Positions 1 through 8,496 are shown, numbered from the stretch's first letter. The stretch is DNA of 64,000 bases from Qipengyuania citrea (GCF_009828015.1 NZ_WTYG01000004.1:62001-126000); one strand, 5' to 3'. Program-made: numbers and translations. The notes: generated from the letters alone by a model not told the origin.

Positions 1-6
1 AAAAGC

Positions 7-414
7 ATGCGTACTTCCAGATTGAATGTAGCGATCGGGTTTCTCGCGATCGCGCCCTTGATGTCCGCTCTTGCTGCTTGCGACGAGGCGCAGGAGAGCA
101 CACCGATCACCGAGGTTTCGCCTATGGGCGAAGCTGCGGTGGTGGCTGGCACGGCACCCGAGCCGGGCCTCGCCGATCCGGCAGCCTCTCCCTCCGAAGA
201 TGAGGCAGCGACTGCGCGGCAGGACGCTCTTTCGACAAATGGCGCCGCGCCGACCGCCTCACGGCCTGCTGCCTCTCCCGCATCACGCGCAACTGCCAAA
301 CCCGCAGCGCCAGCAGCGGGCACGCAACCCGCGAGCGAAGCGACCCAACCCGCCGATCCCCATGCGGGCCATGACATGTCCTCGATGGCCGATCACGACA
401 TGGAAGGCATGTGA
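7..414 (+). CDS. small lipoprotein with His/Met-rich tail
   Basis: Putative 135-residue envelope lipoprotein. An N-terminal hydrophobic stretch ends in a lipobox-like LSALAAC at about residues 20-26, predicting lipid attachment to the Cys. The middle is low-complexity Ala/Pro/Thr/Glu linker with no fold I recognise. The last 20 residues carry His and Met (HAGHDMSS, DHDMEGM), the style of periplasmic copper-binding tails, which would fit the copper genes further on. Metal binding is inference. The start is only 7 bases into the window, so an upstream promoter cannot be seen. Confidence 0.6.
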   Translation: MRTSRLNVAIGFLAIAPLMSALAACDEAQESTPITEVSPMGEAAVVAGTAPEPGLADPAASPSEDEAATARQDALSTNGAAPTASRPAASPASRATAKPAAPAAGTQPASEATQPADPHAGHDMSSMADHDMEGM

Positions 415-555
415 TCGGACGCGTTTCCCGGTGACACAGTTATTCAGGAGAGACCCTCGGCAAGAAATCGCAACGAACAACGCAAGATCAGGAAAGGACG
501 GCCCCGCCTCCCCCCGAAGCCCTGCGGGTCGCAGGTGCCCCCAAGGGGTCGTTCA

Positions 556-591
556 GGAACCCCGCGTGAAGACCAACCCGCGCGGGGTTCC
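556..591 (+). terminator. terminator-like hairpin
   Basis: Two perfectly complementary 11-bp arms (GGAACCCCGCG / CGCGGGGTTCC) enclose a 14-nt loop and are followed by GTTTG. It lies about 140 bp after the lipoprotein gene and before the next gene. The T-run is weak, so termination is probable rather than certain. Confidence 0.5.
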
Positions 592-697
592 GTTTGCCCG
601 GCTTCGCTGTCGCCGTGCCAGGCGCATCCCGGTAGGGCTTTGTGCTATGTGAGCAGCGTGCAGACGATCGCCTCGTTGGTTATGAAAGGAACCGCAT

Positions 698-1051
698 ATG
701 TCGGAAACGGGAAAAGCCGGGGCGCTGTCGCGCTGGGAAGACGAAGGCGGGGCATTGCCCTGCGGGCCGCAGGAAGCGCTCGCTGCCGATTGCGAGAAAT
801 GGGATATTCCGCCACTTTCCGATGCCGAGATCATCCAATTGCGCATCAGGGTGATCGCCCTTGAGAACATGGTGCTCGGCCTTCTGTCGAAGGCCAGCGC
901 CGATCAGCTTGCAGCAATCGAAGAAATCGCGGAATTCATATCCCCGCGTGCCGATGCGAAGCCGCATCCGCTTACCCTGCATGCCGCCACCCAGATGGAG
1001 CACTTCGTCGAGCGCGCCCGGCGGCTTCGCGAGCAACCCACCGCTGATTGA
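698..1051 (+). CDS. hypothetical protein, 117 aa
   Basis: A 117-residue soluble protein with no family I can name. The ATG is preceded by AAGGAA at good spacing. Residues 40-85 look helical and amphipathic, and residues 8-30 are acidic. It is followed by another small unknown gene and then ssb in the same direction, an arrangement seen in plasmid leading regions, so a plasmid-housekeeping role is possible but unproven. No membrane segment or signal peptide is visible. Confidence 0.55.
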   Translation: MSETGKAGALSRWEDEGGALPCGPQEALAADCEKWDIPPLSDAEIIQLRIRVIALENMVLGLLSKASADQLAAIEEIAEFISPRADAKPHPLTLHAATQMEHFVERARRLREQPTAD

Positions 1052-1122
1052 GCGACGCATGACCGGGCCACGAATGCTGGCCTTCCTCGCCGCGGCCCGA
1101 CCGATGATCCGAAAAGAGTGCG

Positions 1123-1392
1123 ATGGACCTCGATACGCTTCTCATCCGCTATTTTGGCACTGCCGATCCTGGAGCGATTGGCGCAGAAACCTTGGCCTCG
1201 GGGATCGAGCGATGCCAGGTCGATCTCGGTCTGGAGCAGGACCGGGGAAAACGCTTTGCCCTGTGGGCCATGCTCTACCTGCTCGGGTCTGCCCCCGACC
1301 TCGACGTGGCCTTCGAGAACGAGGAAGACCGGGAAGCAGCCCGCAACTTCATGGATCTCCTGGCGGCATCGGAAGGCAATGAGGTAAGCTGA
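1123..1392 (+). CDS. hypothetical protein, 89 aa
   Basis: A small acidic protein (89 aa) with no recognisable domain. It starts at an ATG behind an AAGAG purine stretch. The first part reads as alternating hydrophobic and acidic residues, the middle (FALWAMLYLLG) is hydrophobic but too short and mixed for a sure membrane helix. It is co-oriented with the preceding unknown gene and ssb. Codon usage matches its neighbours, which supports it being real. Confidence 0.5.
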   Translation: MDLDTLLIRYFGTADPGAIGAETLASGIERCQVDLGLEQDRGKRFALWAMLYLLGSAPDLDVAFENEEDREAARNFMDLLAASEGNEVS

Positions 1393-1618
1393 TTGCAGCA
1401 GGGTCCTGGCACCTTCAGACCCGCACCCGATACCCATCCGGCTTTCTTCGCGAACAGTCCTGAACCAGGTCAGCTGAGGAGCCGCAACCCGTTCCTTTCC
1501 GGCCGTGTTGGCGGCTTCGCCGCCTGCCCGCACCACCCGTCATGAACAGGTTTCCCTTCGGCCCTTCAGGCCTGCGGTGCAGTCCTCCCATGCCCTGCTT
1601 CTTCTGGATGTTCGCAAG

Positions 1619-1635
1619 CCGGAGATGGTCTCCGG
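1619..1635 (+). promoter_or_regulatory. hairpin just upstream of ssb
   Basis: CCGGAGA-TGG-TCTCCGG is a perfect 7-bp stem with a 3-nt loop, followed by TTTGA, 25 bp before the ssb ATG. It may end transcription from upstream or act in the ssb leader. Function is not decided by sequence. Confidence 0.4.
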
Positions 1636-1660
1636 TTTGAGGAACTGAAGGAATTTGATC

Positions 1661-2047
1661 ATGACCAATATCGCAATCCTCACCGGCCGCATCGCCCGCG
1701 ATCCCGACACCCGCGAGACCAAGGGCGGCACCAGCGTCACCGGGATCACTGTCGTCACCGATCGTCCTGCACGCGACAAGGACGGCAAGACCTACAAGGA
1801 CGAGAACGGCTACACCGCCAAGGACAGCGAATTCCACCGTGTGACCTGCTTCAACGGCCTCGCCAAGACCGTCGGTCAGTATTGCTCGAAAGGCCAGCTG
1901 GTCTCGGTCCAGGGCCGCATCCACTACACCCAGTGGGAAGACCAGGACGGTGTGACGCGGTATGGCTCGGAGATCCTTGCCGACAAGGTCGATTTCCTCT
2001 CGCGGGCCAATGGCGGCGACAACCAGGACGCTCCTCCGATCGACTGA
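1661..2047 (+). CDS. ssb: single-stranded DNA-binding protein
   Basis: SSB binds single-stranded DNA through an OB fold during replication, repair or plasmid transfer. The protein opens with the typical strand of SSB (NIAILTGRIARDPDTRET) and keeps the FHRVTCFNGLAKTV and KGQLVSVQGRIHYTQW blocks. At 128 residues it is short, and the acidic C-terminal tip that normally recruits partner proteins is only loosely present (DNQDAPPID), as in many plasmid-borne copies. I chose the ATG at 1661 over an in-frame TTG six bases earlier because it gives the family N-terminus. Confidence 0.9.
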   Translation: MTNIAILTGRIARDPDTRETKGGTSVTGITVVTDRPARDKDGKTYKDENGYTAKDSEFHRVTCFNGLAKTVGQYCSKGQLVSVQGRIHYTQWEDQDGVTRYGSEILADKVDFLSRANGGDNQDAPPID

Positions 2048-2227
2048 TCCGGCGCCATCGAACCAGCCATAGGAGGCTCTGCCGGAAACGGCAGGGCCTC
2101 TTTCGCTGTTCACACGTCCTTCCGCTCGTTCTTCTCTCCAGGGATTAGCCAGGCGCTGCCCGGAGGGCCCGACCCATTATGGCAGCGATCATCTGAAACG
2201 GTCGTTTGAGGTGGACTGGATTGGCCT

Positions 2228-3277
2228 TGTCCGTCGTCAGAACATTCGGCACAACTCGCGGCGTAGATTAGCGGAGTGCGGACCTCGTCAGGGGGTTGAT
2301 GTTAGGCGGCGAACTTGCGGTGCTGCAAGCGCCGATGTTCGATGGTCTGTCGCTTGATCCTTTCGCGCAGTTTGATGATTGCCGGAGCCCTGCCGAAGTA
2401 GGCGTCGGCAGGCGTCACATTGGCCAGGCTCTCGTGGTATCGCTGGTGATTGTAGTGCTCGACGAAGGCCTCGATGTGAGCTTCGAGGTCGCCGGGCAGG
2501 AAGTAGTTTTCCAGCAAGATGCGGTTTTTCAGGGTCTGATGCCAGCGCTCGATCTTGCCCTGGGTCTGCGGGTGTAGCGGGGCACCGCGCACATGGCTCA
2601 TCTTCAGGGCCTCGATGTATTCCGCCAGTTCGCCGGCGATGTAGCTGGGGCCATTGTCCGACAGCAGCCTTGGCTTGTGCAGCACCGTGGCGCTGTCGCA
2701 GCCCGATGCGGCCAGTGCCATGTCCAGCGTGTCGGTCACGTCCTCGGCGCGCATGTTGGTGCACAGCTTCCAGGCGATGATGTAGCGTGAGAAGTCGTCG
2801 AGCACGGTCGACAGGTACATCCAGCCCCACCCGATAATCTTGAAGTAGGTGAAGTCGGTCTGCCACATCTCGTTCGGCCGGGTGGTCTTGGTGTGGAACT
2901 GATCGGCGGCCTTGATCACCACATAGGCCGGGCTGGTGATCAGGTCATGGGCCTTCAGAAGGCGGTAAACCGTGGCTTCCGACACGAAGTAACGCCTTTC
3001 GTCGGTAAAGCGCATCGCCAGCTCCCGTGGGCTCAGCTCGGACTGCTCCAGTGCCAGTTCGATGATCTGATCAAGGATGTCAGGCGGGATCCGGTTCCAC
3101 ACGCGGCTCGGTGCCGATGGCCGATCTTCCAACGCCTCCGGTCCGCCTTCGAGGAACCGGTCGTACCAGCGGTAGAACGTCCGGCGTGCGATCCCCAGCT
3201 TGTCGAGGGTGAGCTTCGCCGGCAGATGCGACTGCTCGACGATCCGGATGATCTCGAGCTTCTCGGATGCGGGATAT
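2228..3277 (-). mobile_element. IS3-family element, copy 1, truncated
   Basis: The left end (TGTCCGTCGTCAGAAC) matches the left end of a complete copy at 32914-34464. Similarity stops at about 3277, exactly at the orfA/orfB junction, where the sequence switches to an unrelated gene remnant. orfA and the right inverted repeat are therefore missing, so this copy cannot move by itself. It lies in the same orientation as copy 2, about 30 kb away. Confidence 0.8.
2302..3277 (-). pseudogene. IS3-family transposase OrfB, 5' end lost
   Basis: OrfB is the DDE integrase-type transposase of IS3 elements. An N-terminal helix-turn-helix (KLEIIRIVEQSHLPAKLTLD), the catalytic core with QTDFTYFKIIGWGWMYLS and DNGPSYIAG, and the Glu region (HPQTQGKIERWHQT) are all intact. 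Only the start codon is lost: the frame runs on into foreign sequence up to an ATG at 3390, so an N-terminally extended protein could still be made. Without OrfA it is probably inactive, though it might act on the copy-2 ends. Confidence 0.85.
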
Positions 3278-3440
3278 CTATCATCTCGATGGGCTGATCG
3301 AATCCGTCCTGCCGTTCGCCGAAGAAAAGCTCGAAGAGATCGAGGGCAGAAAGGCGCGCGAGGCAGCCCGGCGCAATCGGCGCGGTGCACCGAAGCGGCG
3401 CTTGAAGCTGGTCCACAGCAAGGAAGGCGACGACGAATAA
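3273..3440 (+). pseudogene. 3' remnant of an unidentified gene
   Basis: Reading plus-strand from the IS edge to the TAA at 3438 gives about 55 residues of convincing protein: acidic helix (LPFAEEKLEEIEG), then a strongly basic stretch (RKAREAARRNRRGAPKRR), then an acidic end. It looks like the C-terminus of a DNA- or RNA-binding protein whose 5' part was removed with the right end of IS copy 1. I do not recognise the family. Confidence 0.5.
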
Positions 3441-3446
3441 CGAGAT

Positions 3447-3554
3447 TGCGCCGTAGCTCAGCGGATAGAGCCCCTGGTTGCTACGTAGGTGGGTGGTTGG
3501 CACCCCTATCTACGGCCAGGGAGGTCGCGGGTTCAAGTCCCGCCGGCGCACCCA
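3447..3554 (+). tRNA. tRNA-like gene with 31-nt anticodon-loop insertion
   Basis: A full cloverleaf can be drawn: a 7-bp acceptor (TGCGCCG/CGGCGCA), D stem GCTC/GAGC, anticodon stem CCTGG/CCAGG, T arm GCGGG-TTCAAGT-CCCGC, discriminator C and encoded CCA. The anticodon loop reads TTGCTAC, a correct loop with anticodon GCT (Ser AGC/AGT), but 31 extra nt follow position 38. They fold as a hairpin (GTAG/CTAC outer, GGGTG/CACCC inner stem). The class I shape does not suit a normal tRNA-Ser, so identity is uncertain. It may be an intron-like insertion, a decayed tRNA or a specialised element-borne tRNA. Confidence 0.6.
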
Positions 3555-3557
3555 CCT

Positions 3558-4619
3558 TTAGGGCCGTCCCTGCAGTCCCGTTCGCGCCTGGCTTAGAACG
3601 ATGAGATTTTCCGGCTCGGCCGCGAACCAGGCGTAGCTTCCCCATGCGAGGCTATCGACTGTCTTCTTGAACGGTCCGGCGCTGCGATCGAGATAAGCGG
3701 TCACGAAGGCGACGTGCTCGGCCGGGAAGCCTGATTCAGCGACCAACTTTTCGAGCGCCTCCTTGCGGCGCTCGCTCACCGGTCCATCGGTCGCCACGAC
3801 CTCGATGAAAACGAGAAGAGGATGGGTCGGCTTCAAATCGACCAGGATCATGTCCGGAAGGTTCTTGTCGGCCTGGATGGCAAGGCCGATCGATCGCGCC
3901 AGCTCGTCGTCGCGCTCGACCACCTTATTCCCGCTCTCGCTCAGAAAGACGACTGCAGGCTCGCCTAGATAGCTTGACGCAAAAACCTCTAGCACCGCCT
4001 TGCTGATCGCCGAACTCGGACCCGGCTTCATGCGGCGCGTTTCCCCATTAGGGAAAGTGACGAGCACCTGATCGTCGCTCATGCCCGCGCCCCGGCGCAC
4101 GATAGCCATTCTGGCGAGCGCACCGGGATTGAGAAGCTCGCTGCGCCAGGCTTTGATGCGCGTTGCGAGATCTTCTCCAGTGAGCGCGGGATCGAAAAGC
4201 GCGGCGAAGCCCGGCGTCAAGGCATAGCGCGGCTTGCTCGATGTCGTCGGAAGGTCGGTTCGCTCGCTCACCGCGCCGATCGCCACAAGACCTTCGCGGA
4301 GCGTCTCGTCGCGGATCGGCTCGCGCGTGTTGTCCTGATACCAGCGCTGGCCCTCAATCGCGCTGCCGGGACGCAGGACACCGGTTGCATAGGCCGCACG
4401 GCTATCGTCGTCGGTCAGCGCGGCCTGTTCGTCCGTCATGCGGTAGATATGCTTTGGCCCTAGCAGCGTGTCGCCGCCTTCGATCGCCTCGATGTAAAGC
4501 GCCACGAAAACAGTGCTCGCAGCGAGCATACGGGTCAGATAGACGCGGTTGGGCGCGCCATCGGGAAAAATGGTCTGCAGCCGCTCATGGACGGCATCGC
4601 GGTCGAGCAACGGTTTCAT
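3558..4619 (-). CDS. BsuBI/PstI-family type II restriction endonuclease
   Basis: Cuts unmodified DNA, acting with the methyltransferase encoded just upstream. The 353-residue length and the C-terminal block (residues about 200-340: VVFLSESGNKVVERDDELA, LPDMILVDLKPTHPLLVFIEVVATDGP) match the BsuBI/PstI family, in which D and E-x-V form the metal site. The N-terminal part resembles the family's DNA-binding half. Its ATG overlaps the methyltransferase TGA (ATGA), so it is made after the protective enzyme. Recognition of CTGCAG is expected from the family, not shown. Its stop lies 4 bp from the tRNA-like gene. Confidence 0.88.
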   Translation of the reverse strand: MKPLLDRDAVHERLQTIFPDGAPNRVYLTRMLAASTVFVALYIEAIEGGDTLLGPKHIYRMTDEQAALTDDDSRAAYATGVLRPGSAIEGQRWYQDNTREPIRDETLREGLVAIGAVSERTDLPTTSSKPRYALTPGFAALFDPALTGEDLATRIKAWRSELLNPGALARMAIVRRGAGMSDDQVLVTFPNGETRRMKPGPSSAISKAVLEVFASSYLGEPAVVFLSESGNKVVERDDELARSIGLAIQADKNLPDMILVDLKPTHPLLVFIEVVATDGPVSERRKEALEKLVAESGFPAEHVAFVTAYLDRSAGPFKKTVDSLAWGSYAWFAAEPENLIVLSQARTGLQGRP

Positions 4620-6424
4620 ACAAACTGCTCATAGAGCTTTGCCAGCTCGGCCTCGATCTTCGCACCGCTCGCACCGCGCCGGACCATTCGCTCGATGCTG
4701 AGCATGGAATCAGGCGAGGGCAGGGGTATCGCCTCCAGCTCGAAGGCCGATACCGCCACGCTGCCATTGATGCAGCGGAACAGCTTATCGATAACTTGGC
4801 TGTTCAGCACGGCCGCAACCGTCGCCGGGGATAGCGCTGGCCGGGATTTAGGCCGAACCATGTTCAAATGGTTCTCGACGACGACACCACCATGATCCTC
4901 GATGAAGTCGGCGGGAAGCTCGGCCGCGATCAAGCGGCGTGCCTGCTCTTTCGCGGTCGTGCGCTGCACCAGAACACAGGCCTGATCGACCAAGAGCCAT
5001 CCATCGCCGCGCTCAATCTTAAAATAAGGCGCGTGATTGCGCTTCTCGGCCCGGTAGATGAATTGGCCGTCGGCCGTCACCGCTTCCGCCCATAAAAGCG
5101 GATGCACATTGCGGCCGGGGCGATGGCGCATCTGACCTTTGAAGCGATTCCACACCAAAGGCCCGGTCGAGACGGTATAGCCCCAATCCGCCAGGCGAGC
5201 GGACATCTTCTCGGCAGCGGCAATCAATGCGCTATGATCCGGCTCGCGCGGCGCAAGCCACGGTTGCGAGGCGGGGGAGGGCAGGCCAATCGTACCGTTC
5301 TTGATCACCCGTGCCTCGCGCTCATTCGCGACATGGACGTAGTGAACTTGGGCGCGCGCAGGTTTGGCACCGCGTTTGTAGACGGCAAGCAGAGTCTCCT
5401 GCAGCACGTCCTCGAACACGCCGCGCCGCGCATGGACGAAATCGATCGCCACGGGCGGCGCTTCATCGGCGATCAGCGCGCGCAGCGCGGAATAGTATTG
5501 GCCAGAGAGAAAGCTGGTAGGAGTGAGATAGGCGATCACGCCGCCTCGTTTCACCCATCGCATGGCGATGTCGGTGAACACGCCGTAGAGGTTGGCATGT
5601 CCGTAAAGCCCGCGCGCGAACCGCTGGCGCTGCTCCGGCGTCAGCCGAACGCGGCCATAGGGCGGATTGCCGATCACGATGTCGAAGCGAGCCTTTGGAG
5701 GCTCTTCCAGCGTATCGGCAACCTGCGTGACAATCGGCGCGGGCAAACCTGCAGCGGCGGTCACATCGGCCAACAGCAGTTCGATCGCGTTCTGGCCTAG
5801 TCCGGCCGCATAGGGGTCCAGCTCCAAGCCTCTCAGGCGTGCGCCAATCTGTCGAAGCACGAATGCCGGGTCGGCAGAGGGGAGGGCAGCGATCATCCGC
5901 TCGGCTGCAGGCAACAGGAATGCCCCACCGCCGCTGGCGGGATCGAGTACGCGCGCCGTGCTCCAATCGGCACCCTGTTCTTCGGCCATGTCGAGCAAGC
6001 GGTTGGCCAGAGCCGGGGGTGTGTAAAATGCTCCGAGCGCACCGCGTTCGCGTGCCGCCAAGAGCACGGTGTAAAGCCCGGTCAGAAAATAGGCCGCTTC
6101 ATTCATCGGAAGTGGCGCGGTCTCGCGGCCGATCGTCTGCGCCAGCTCGGCAATGGCAGGATCGAGCTGGCCGTAAGGCTGCGCCAGAGGCGGGCTAAGG
6201 CGTGCATGTGGCCGCGCGTGCTGCTGGTAGGCTTCGATCGCCTGGCGCGTGAACAGCGCGGCTTGGTCTCGCCGCCGTGGCTCGGGTAAGGTCTGCGCCC
6301 ATGCACGAGCGAGTTGGCGCGCGCGCGTCAGTTCGTAACGCTGCTGCTCTAGGTCTGCAGGTTTGCGAAACGATGATGCCGGGGCAGGGCGCGCGCTGCG
6401 CGCGAAAGAAGCTGGCTTAGACAA
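4616..6424 (-). CDS. N6-adenine DNA methyltransferase of the PstI-type system
   Basis: SAM-dependent enzyme that protects host DNA from the adjacent endonuclease. Motif I is VLDPASGGGAFLLPA (about residue 160) and catalytic motif IV is DIVIGNPPYGRV (about residue 250), the NPPY signature of adenine-N6 enzymes. A C-terminal target-recognition region follows, and the total is about 602 aa. No ATG fits near the N-terminus: a longer frame would run right through the antitoxin gene, so I favour the TTG at 6424, which overlaps the antitoxin stop by 8 bp. The restriction pair thus seems coupled to the toxin-antitoxin operon. Confidence 0.88.
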   Translation of the reverse strand: MSKPASFARSARPAPASSFRKPADLEQQRYELTRARQLARAWAQTLPEPRRRDQAALFTRQAIEAYQQHARPHARLSPPLAQPYGQLDPAIAELAQTIGRETAPLPMNEAAYFLTGLYTVLLAARERGALGAFYTPPALANRLLDMAEEQGADWSTARVLDPASGGGAFLLPAAERMIAALPSADPAFVLRQIGARLRGLELDPYAAGLGQNAIELLLADVTAAAGLPAPIVTQVADTLEEPPKARFDIVIGNPPYGRVRLTPEQRQRFARGLYGHANLYGVFTDIAMRWVKRGGVIAYLTPTSFLSGQYYSALRALIADEAPPVAIDFVHARRGVFEDVLQETLLAVYKRGAKPARAQVHYVHVANEREARVIKNGTIGLPSPASQPWLAPREPDHSALIAAAEKMSARLADWGYTVSTGPLVWNRFKGQMRHRPGRNVHPLLWAEAVTADGQFIYRAEKRNHAPYFKIERGDGWLLVDQACVLVQRTTAKEQARRLIAAELPADFIEDHGGVVVENHLNMVRPKSRPALSPATVAAVLNSQVIDKLFRCINGSVAVSAFELEAIPLPSPDSMLSIERMVRRGASGAKIEAELAKLYEQFV

Positions 6425-6707
6425 GTTCGAGCTGCACGCGTCGTCCCACAACTGCAGCGGCGCGCTGCAACGTCTCGATCGTGACATTGCCGTCCTGCGG
6501 GTCGAGCACCCGGTCAACCTGGGTGCGGCTTGTGTGCATCATTGATGCGAGGCGGCTTTTGCTGAGCTTACGCTCCTTCATCGCCTCGGTGAGCTGCCAG
6601 GCGATAGCTTCCTTGATCGCCTTCGCCTGAAATTCGCCAAGGACGCCTTCCTCTTCAAGAAAGCTGTCGAGCGTCGATCCCCGATGCTTGTTCTCAGCCA
6701 TTTTCAA
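6417..6707 (-). CDS. HigA-like XRE antitoxin
   Basis: A 96-residue DNA-binding antitoxin. An acidic N-terminal helix is followed by a helix-turn-helix (residues about 45-75, LSKSRLASMMHTSRTQVDRV) and the typical end (TIETLQRAAAVVGRRVQLELV). It should neutralise the upstream-encoded HigB-like toxin and repress the operon through the 7071-7088 palindrome. It overlaps both the toxin gene (start) and the methyltransferase gene (stop). Toxin-first order is the HigBA arrangement. A second ATG at 6701 is also possible. Confidence 0.85.
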   Translation of the reverse strand: MKMAENKHRGSTLDSFLEEEGVLGEFQAKAIKEAIAWQLTEAMKERKLSKSRLASMMHTSRTQVDRVLDPQDGNVTIETLQRAAAVVGRRVQLELV

Positions 6708-7050
6708 TCTCCTTCTGGCGCTTGCGCGCCAATGCTAAATCGGGCGGCGGGGTCTTCTTCGCCTTCTTGATGAACCCATGCAACGCATACAGCTCGCCAG
6801 CGTTGAAACAGAACATCACCCTGGCAATCGTGTTGTCCGCTAGGTTTGTGCGGACCTCGAATAATCCTTTTCCCATCGGTCGCACCAGCGGCATTCCGAT
6901 GGGCCATCCATACTGGACCCGCATGAGATCGAGTCCGATCGCGCGCCGATGCTCCTCCGGCAATTCGACCAACCAATCCCGGACCGGCTCATTGCCGCTC
7001 TCGGTCTGGTAGAACACCAATTCGATCTTTTGGGGCGAACTGGTATCCAT
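6694..7050 (-). CDS. HigB/RelE-type toxin (phage Gp49-like)
   Basis: A 118-residue protein of the HigB/Gp49-like branch of the RelE superfamily, expected to be a ribosome-dependent mRNA nuclease held in check by the HigA-like partner. Diagnostic blocks are EPVRDWLVELPEE, the LVRPMGKGLFEVRTN strand and RVMFCFNAGELYALHGFIKK, followed by the basic tail LARKRQKEI. The ATG at 7050 was preferred to the in-frame ATG at 7089, which would put the start inside the operator palindrome. Confidence 0.87.
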   Translation of the reverse strand: MDTSSPQKIELVFYQTESGNEPVRDWLVELPEEHRRAIGLDLMRVQYGWPIGMPLVRPMGKGLFEVRTNLADNTIARVMFCFNAGELYALHGFIKKAKKTPPPDLALARKRQKEIENG

Positions 7051-7070
7051 CAAGTTTCTTCTCCACCAAC

Positions 7071-7088
7071 TGCACCATATATAGTGCA
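7071..7088. promoter_or_regulatory. operator palindrome of the HigBA-like operon
   Basis: TGCAC-CATATATA-GTGCA is a perfect 5-bp inverted repeat with an AT-rich centre, 21 bp upstream of the toxin start in an otherwise GC-rich area. It is the expected autoregulatory site for the antitoxin or the toxin-antitoxin complex. Confidence 0.6.
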
Positions 7089-7129
7089 TATGTCAAGAAC
7101 ATTCGGTGAATGCCTGCGGTAATTATAAT

Positions 7130-7915
7130 TCACTGGATAGAGGCTCGCGCTGAGGAGAACTCCATCAACACCGGCAGGCGATAGGCACGGCGCAGCGCGT
7201 CACATTGCGCCAAGGCTTCGGGGTCCGGCTGCCCGTCCTCGCCGTAAACATTGAGCCGCACTGCCCATCCGTTCTCGGGCGATCCACCTTCACCAGTCAT
7301 ATCGACAAGCTGCTGCGCGACGGGCCGACCTACATCGCGCCTGCGCATGAATTCGGCATCGCTGATTGGTACGCCGTAGACGACTTCAACCGGCACACCC
7401 CTAGCACGATCACGCAAGGGTGGAGGGTTGATCTTGTCCTCGCCGGTCACGGCGATCTCATAGATCAGGGGCGGGGGAGAGGATGGCGGCGGCTCGCCTC
7501 TTATCGGCTCCCAATCATAGGTCACGGTAGCATAAGCGAGTCTGTCGCCCAGATTGTCGCGCGCCCATCGGCCGAGCCAATAACTGTCTGATCGAACTTC
7601 CCGCAGCCTCGTCCGAACCGTAGGGCTCTCGACCCACGCCGGGCGGGGCGGTTGGCGCATCAAGCAGGGACGGTCCGGGTCCTCGGCGTAAGCTGTCTTG
7701 TCGAGCATCCAGCGCAAGCCAGGATCGTATGGCTCAAACGCTTGCGGACTGTCAGCACTCGGCGTCGAAGAGGAAGAAGGGGAGGGGGAAGGAGCAAACA
7801 CGGTCCACCCACCCTCGCCAGTGGTCGGACCGGGCTCGCTGGGCGCGCAACCGCCGACAAGTCCAAGCGCGACAACGAGAGCGCGACTACCAAAATAGTC
7901 TTTCGCAAGCGTCAT
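7130..7915 (-). CDS. lipoprotein of unknown function
   Basis: A 261-residue predicted lipoprotein: a hydrophobic N-terminus ends in LGLVGGC (lipobox), then a Pro/Ser-rich flexible linker (residues about 40-60) and a soluble domain of about 180 residues that I do not recognise. It contains a dense Pro stretch around residue 150 (GEPPPSSPPPL). Its ATG overlaps the resolvase stop (ATGA), so the two are translationally coupled. That is odd company for a recombinase and suggests a transposon passenger gene. Confidence 0.6.
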   Translation of the reverse strand: MTLAKDYFGSRALVVALGLVGGCAPSEPGPTTGEGGWTVFAPSPSPSSSSTPSADSPQAFEPYDPGLRWMLDKTAYAEDPDRPCLMRQPPRPAWVESPTVRTRLREVRSDSYWLGRWARDNLGDRLAYATVTYDWEPIRGEPPPSSPPPLIYEIAVTGEDKINPPPLRDRARGVPVEVVYGVPISDAEFMRRRDVGRPVAQQLVDMTGEGGSPENGWAVRLNVYGEDGQPDPEALAQCDALRRAYRLPVLMEFSSARASIQ

Positions 7916-8490
7916 GAGACTGGCCCGACCAGCGAGCTTCGCCCGCCGGGAATATGCCGGTATAGCGTCGAGGGCCGCACCCCAATCTGCTGCGCCACTT
8001 CCTCGACCGTAATTTCCGGGTCGGCCAGCATGGCCTTGGCGCGCTTGATTTCCGCTGGACCCATTGCCGGTTTGCGCCCGCCGCGCCGGCCCAGTGCCTT
8101 TGCCTTGGCGAGCCCCGCATGCGTGCGCTCGAGCGTCAACTCTCGCTCGAACTCCGCCACGGCCGCGAACACATGGAACACGAGCCGCCCGCCGGGACTG
8201 GTGGTGTCGATCGCCTGGGTAAGCACTCGAAGGCCGATCTCGCGGTTAGCCAGATCCTCGGCCGTCTCGACCAGCTGGCGAACGGACCGCGCCAGACGGT
8301 CCAGTTTCCAGACCACTAGCGTGTCGCCGGCGCGGATGTAATCGAGCGCCGCTTTCAGCTCGGGCCGATCACGCGCGGCGCCCGATGCTTTCTCGGTGAA
8401 CACGCGTTCGCAGCCTGCCTCGCGCAGCGCGTCGAGCTGTAGAGCAGGAGATTGGTCGCGGGTTGATACGCGGGCATAGCCGACAAGCAC
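7912..8490 (-). CDS. serine recombinase (Tn3-type resolvase/invertase)
   Basis: Small serine recombinase that resolves cointegrates or inverts DNA. The catalytic N-terminal domain has VLVGYARVSTRDQS with the nucleophilic Ser, DRLARSVRQLV and the FERELTLERTHAGL linker helix. A Hin-like C-terminal helix-turn-helix follows (TVEEVAQQIGVRPSTLYRHI). I place the start at GTG 8490, where family members begin. An upstream ATG at 8544 would put coding sequence through a palindrome that is better read as its own recombination or regulatory site. The downstream lipoprotein gene overlaps its stop. Confidence 0.85.
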   Translation of the reverse strand: MLVGYARVSTRDQSPALQLDALREAGCERVFTEKASGAARDRPELKAALDYIRAGDTLVVWKLDRLARSVRQLVETAEDLANREIGLRVLTQAIDTTSPGGRLVFHVFAAVAEFERELTLERTHAGLAKAKALGRRGGRKPAMGPAEIKRAKAMLADPEITVEEVAQQIGVRPSTLYRHIPGGRSSLVGPVS

Positions 8491-8496
8491 AGTCGT

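Noticed and set aside
3447..3554. Class II (tRNA-Ser with long variable arm) folding of the tRNA-like gene
   Set aside because: It needs a mismatched anticodon stem and a 37-nt variable arm, while the insertion model keeps perfect CCTGG/CCAGG pairing.
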